Positions 13,945 to 15,706 of a stretch of 15,706 nt of DNA are shown piece by piece. The position numbers were made by a program, and so were the translations under genes. The stretch comes from Eubacteriales bacterium (GTDB taxonomy: Bacteria > Bacillota > Clostridia > JAQUNY01), in assembly GCA_028717405.1 (NCBI GenBank), contig JAQUNY010000020.1, positions 1 through 15,706 of the forward strand, read 5' to 3'. The first letter of the stretch is position 1, and every line of letters begins with the position of its first letter. A model generated the notes under the pieces. The model made no database searches. It was given only the letters and a program-made list of their open reading frames with translations, and was not told where the DNA came from.

Positions 13945-15555
13945 ATGCTGAAATACGGTAATAAAACCGTATTATTGAAGATAAGAGCATGTATGGTCAT
14001 GATCCTTGCGATAATGACTATTCTTTTATCTCTGTATGTTTCATCCTGCTCCTTCAGTGGAGACGAAGGCCGGACAGCTTCATCAGGCAAATCGTCCTTC
14101 ACTTTAAAAAAGGTTTCCCCGTCAGCATTGAAAAGCTTTACATCGGGCGCTTCAGCGTCCAGGAACACAGAATCGTTGTCATCAGCTACAGCCACAGCCG
14201 CAGACAGTGCTTCAGCAAATACAAATGAAGGCGAAGACAACGGACATATAGACGAGGCACCTGATAACCTCTCAGGCGACTCTCAGACAGGTGACAACAA
14301 CACTGATATACAAGATCCTGATTCGCCGGATGCATCAATAAAAATAGATCTGAGAGGCCGGATATTTACGATGATCACATATTCAGGGTATTTCACTGAA
14401 GATGAATCCAATCTGAGCGGTCTTGTTTCAAGAGAAATAGAGCGATGTGAACAAAAATACAACTTTAGAATGAACTGGGAGTCCAGAAGGTACAGCCAGG
14501 TACAAAAGGAATTCCCCTCTGCCTTTCTCGCAGGTATAAATTATTCGGATGTTTTTTTCACAAACAGATCATATGCATTCCCCGGATGGGTCGACAACAA
14601 TATGATAGTCTGTATGGATGATCATATCGATTTTGAAAACGGCCCTTACGCCAACAGCTGGCAGCTTCCAACGGTCTGGAAGGGTAAACACTACGGGCTG
14701 AACACGTCTACAATTAATGTTGCGCTTTATCTTCTGACATATAATAAAAAACTGCTGGCTAACGAGGGTCTCCCAGACATATTTACATTACAGCAGAACA
14801 AGAGATGGAACTGGGAGAACATGCTGTATGTAGCAATCAGGACTACAAAAGATACAGATGGTGACGGTATGATAGACCAGTGGGGAATAGACGGCGATTA
14901 TGTAGATTTTATAAGCAAGCTTGTAATAAGCAATAACACCGACTTCATAACTGATTTAAATGTAAAGCCGCAATATAATTTATCATCACTCCCGGCTCTG
15001 CAGGCGTTGCAATTTTCGAGTGATCTTTATAATGTACACCGTGTTGCTGTGCCTCCGTCGTTTGCAGCCGACGGGTATTTTGCAAGCGGCAGAGCCGCAA
15101 TATATTCATCATATAATTACTACAGTACTGCAGTTTTCCCTCAGGACTGCGGGCTCGCGTTTTATCCCATGGGACCGAATGCACAGGATTACAGAGTTGC
15201 TACTACCGGCGGTCCCTTTATGGTGATTCCGACAACAGCTGAAAATCCTGAGCAGACAGCTGTGATCCTTGCCGACATCTGGGATTTGTGGAATGAAAAC
15301 AATACTGAATATATCAGCATGGACGACATATTCAGACAGAGAATAGAAACATATGTATATAACAACAATGATTTTACAACCTGTTATTCTGCCATAAAAA
15401 AGCTTTACCAGCTTAGCCATATAAATTATAACGAATTCAGGGAAATCATTGAGACCGAAATTATCAGGCGTATCATCAGGGAATACATGCCGGTCGTCTC
15501 AGTTGTTCAATCTTTCAGAGAAAGGGCTCAGCTCGCTCTTGACAGTGTCAGGTAG
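13945..15555 (+). CDS. ABC-type extracellular solute-binding lipoprotein
   Basis: The 536-residue protein starts with a basic n-region and a hydrophobic stretch (~16-31) ending in the lipobox V-S-S-C35, so it should be lipid-anchored on the outer face of the membrane. Residues ~36-130 are a long Ser/Thr/Ala/Asp/Asn-rich linker of low complexity. From ~135 to the end it resembles family 1 (sugar/oligosaccharide) solute-binding proteins: a FLAGINYSDVFF strand-helix segment, a TYNKKLLANEGLPD motif, the EF-hand-like DTDGDGMIDQWG (303-314) common in this family, and the FASGRAAIYSS and VATTGGPFMVIP segments. No permease or ATPase gene is in the window. The ligand is unknown. It follows the small membrane ORF by one base. 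Confidence 0.82.
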   Translation: MLKYGNKTVLLKIRACMVMILAIMTILLSLYVSSCSFSGDEGRTASSGKSSFTLKKVSPSALKSFTSGASASRNTESLSSATATAADSASANTNEGEDNGHIDEAPDNLSGDSQTGDNNTDIQDPDSPDASIKIDLRGRIFTMITYSGYFTEDESNLSGLVSREIERCEQKYNFRMNWESRRYSQVQKEFPSAFLAGINYSDVFFTNRSYAFPGWVDNNMIVCMDDHIDFENGPYANSWQLPTVWKGKHYGLNTSTINVALYLLTYNKKLLANEGLPDIFTLQQNKRWNWENMLYVAIRTTKDTDGDGMIDQWGIDGDYVDFISKLVISNNTDFITDLNVKPQYNLSSLPALQALQFSSDLYNVHRVAVPPSFAADGYFASGRAAIYSSYNYYSTAVFPQDCGLAFYPMGPNAQDYRVATTGGPFMVIPTTAENPEQTAVILADIWDLWNENNTEYISMDDIFRQRIETYVYNNNDFTTCYSAIKKLYQLSHINYNEFREIIETEIIRRIIREYMPVVSVVQSFRERAQLALDSVR

Positions 15556-15571
15556 ACTCAGCCGGGCAGGT

Positions 15572-15706
15572 ATGGAACAGGTATCAAAAATGGAAATCAG
15601 ACTGGCGTATGACAGGACATATAAATCCATTAAACTGGAAGACCGTCATGTAAAAGCAGTCCTCAGGCAGATGCCTTCGGATGATACCGGAAAAGAAAGC
15701 AATCAG
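15572..15706 (+). CDS. N-terminal fragment of the next gene (possibly LarA/DUF2088-like)
   Basis: An ORF opens at ATG 15572 (or ATG 15590, six codons later) and runs off the window after 45 codons. It starts 16 bases after the lipoprotein stop, on the same strand. From the second Met it reads MEIRLAYDRTYKSIKLED, which recalls the short beta-rich opening of nickel-pincer lactate racemase (LarA) family proteins. That match is impressionistic, and 45 residues are too few to decide. GGGCAGG precedes the first ATG, and ACAGG at 15577-15581 precedes the second. Confidence 0.45.
   Translation, partial: MEQVSKMEIRLAYDRTYKSIKLEDRHVKAVLRQMPSDDTGKESNQ

Noticed and set aside
13766..13951. 61-codon plus-strand ORF from TTG 13766
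   Set aside because: Overlaps the 52-codon membrane ORF in another frame. Its product is Cys-rich without a coherent domain, and its stop falls inside the lipoprotein start.
13740..14240. 166-codon minus-strand ORF over the small ORF and lipoprotein start
   Set aside because: Antisense to the signal peptide and Ser/Thr linker, whose low complexity naturally leaves the opposite strand open. No ribosome binding site or motif seen.
1..15706. CRISPR array, tRNA/rRNA genes, insertion sequences, prophage or toxin-antitoxin pair
   Set aside because: No regularly spaced repeats, tRNA or rRNA stretches, transposase motifs, inverted terminal repeats or toxin-like gene pairs were seen.

Overview
The window looks like chromosome of an anaerobic Firmicute of class Clostridia. 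Supporting signs are a clostridial pyr gene order with a PyrK/PyrD type 1B dihydroorotate dehydrogenase pair, the order miaB-mutS-mutL-miaA-hfq, a Gram-positive LexA with GAAC-N4-GTTC operators facing a YneA-like LysM gene, strong GGAGG-type ribosome binding sites, TTG starts and many ATGA stop/start overlaps. Base and codon use look uniform. I see no insertion sequence, phage gene, CRISPR array, tRNA or rRNA. The exact genus cannot be set from sequence alone.

Layout. (1) Positions 1-5116, plus strand: the distal part of a de novo pyrimidine operon. It holds the 3' end of pyrC, then pyrF, pyrK, pyrD, a histidine-phosphatase gene and an orotate phosphoribosyltransferase-like gene. Together they convert carbamoyl-aspartate to UMP, with the phosphatase as an unexplained passenger. 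A small cluster of TAACAGGA repeats and a GC-rich hairpin lies between the last two genes. (2) Positions 5159-12380, plus strand: miaB-mutS-mutL-miaA-hfq, very tightly packed. It combines tRNA A37 modification (MiaA then MiaB), mismatch repair (MutS and an endonuclease-type MutL) and the RNA chaperone Hfq. (3) Positions 12400-13645: lexA on the minus strand, tail to tail with hfq, and a divergent small LysM membrane protein resembling the SOS division inhibitor YneA. The 200-base gap between them carries three LexA operator-like sites. One sits inside the 17-bp spacer of a perfect TTGACA/TATAAT promoter, one at its predicted start point, and one over the -35 of the predicted lexA promoter. (4) Positions 13646-15706, plus strand: an unlisted 52-residue two-helix membrane ORF, a lipoprotein of the ABC extracellular solute-binding type, and the first 45 codons of a further gene (possibly LarA-like).

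Most of the window is ordinary housekeeping. The parts that deserve a second look are the architecture of the SOS divergon, the PyrE-like protein with a degenerate PRPP motif and a stop-terminated mini-ORF at its 5' end, the phosphatase inside the pyr operon, and the small membrane protein coupled to an apparently orphan solute-binding lipoprotein. I found no convincing evidence of a wholly new multi-gene system.
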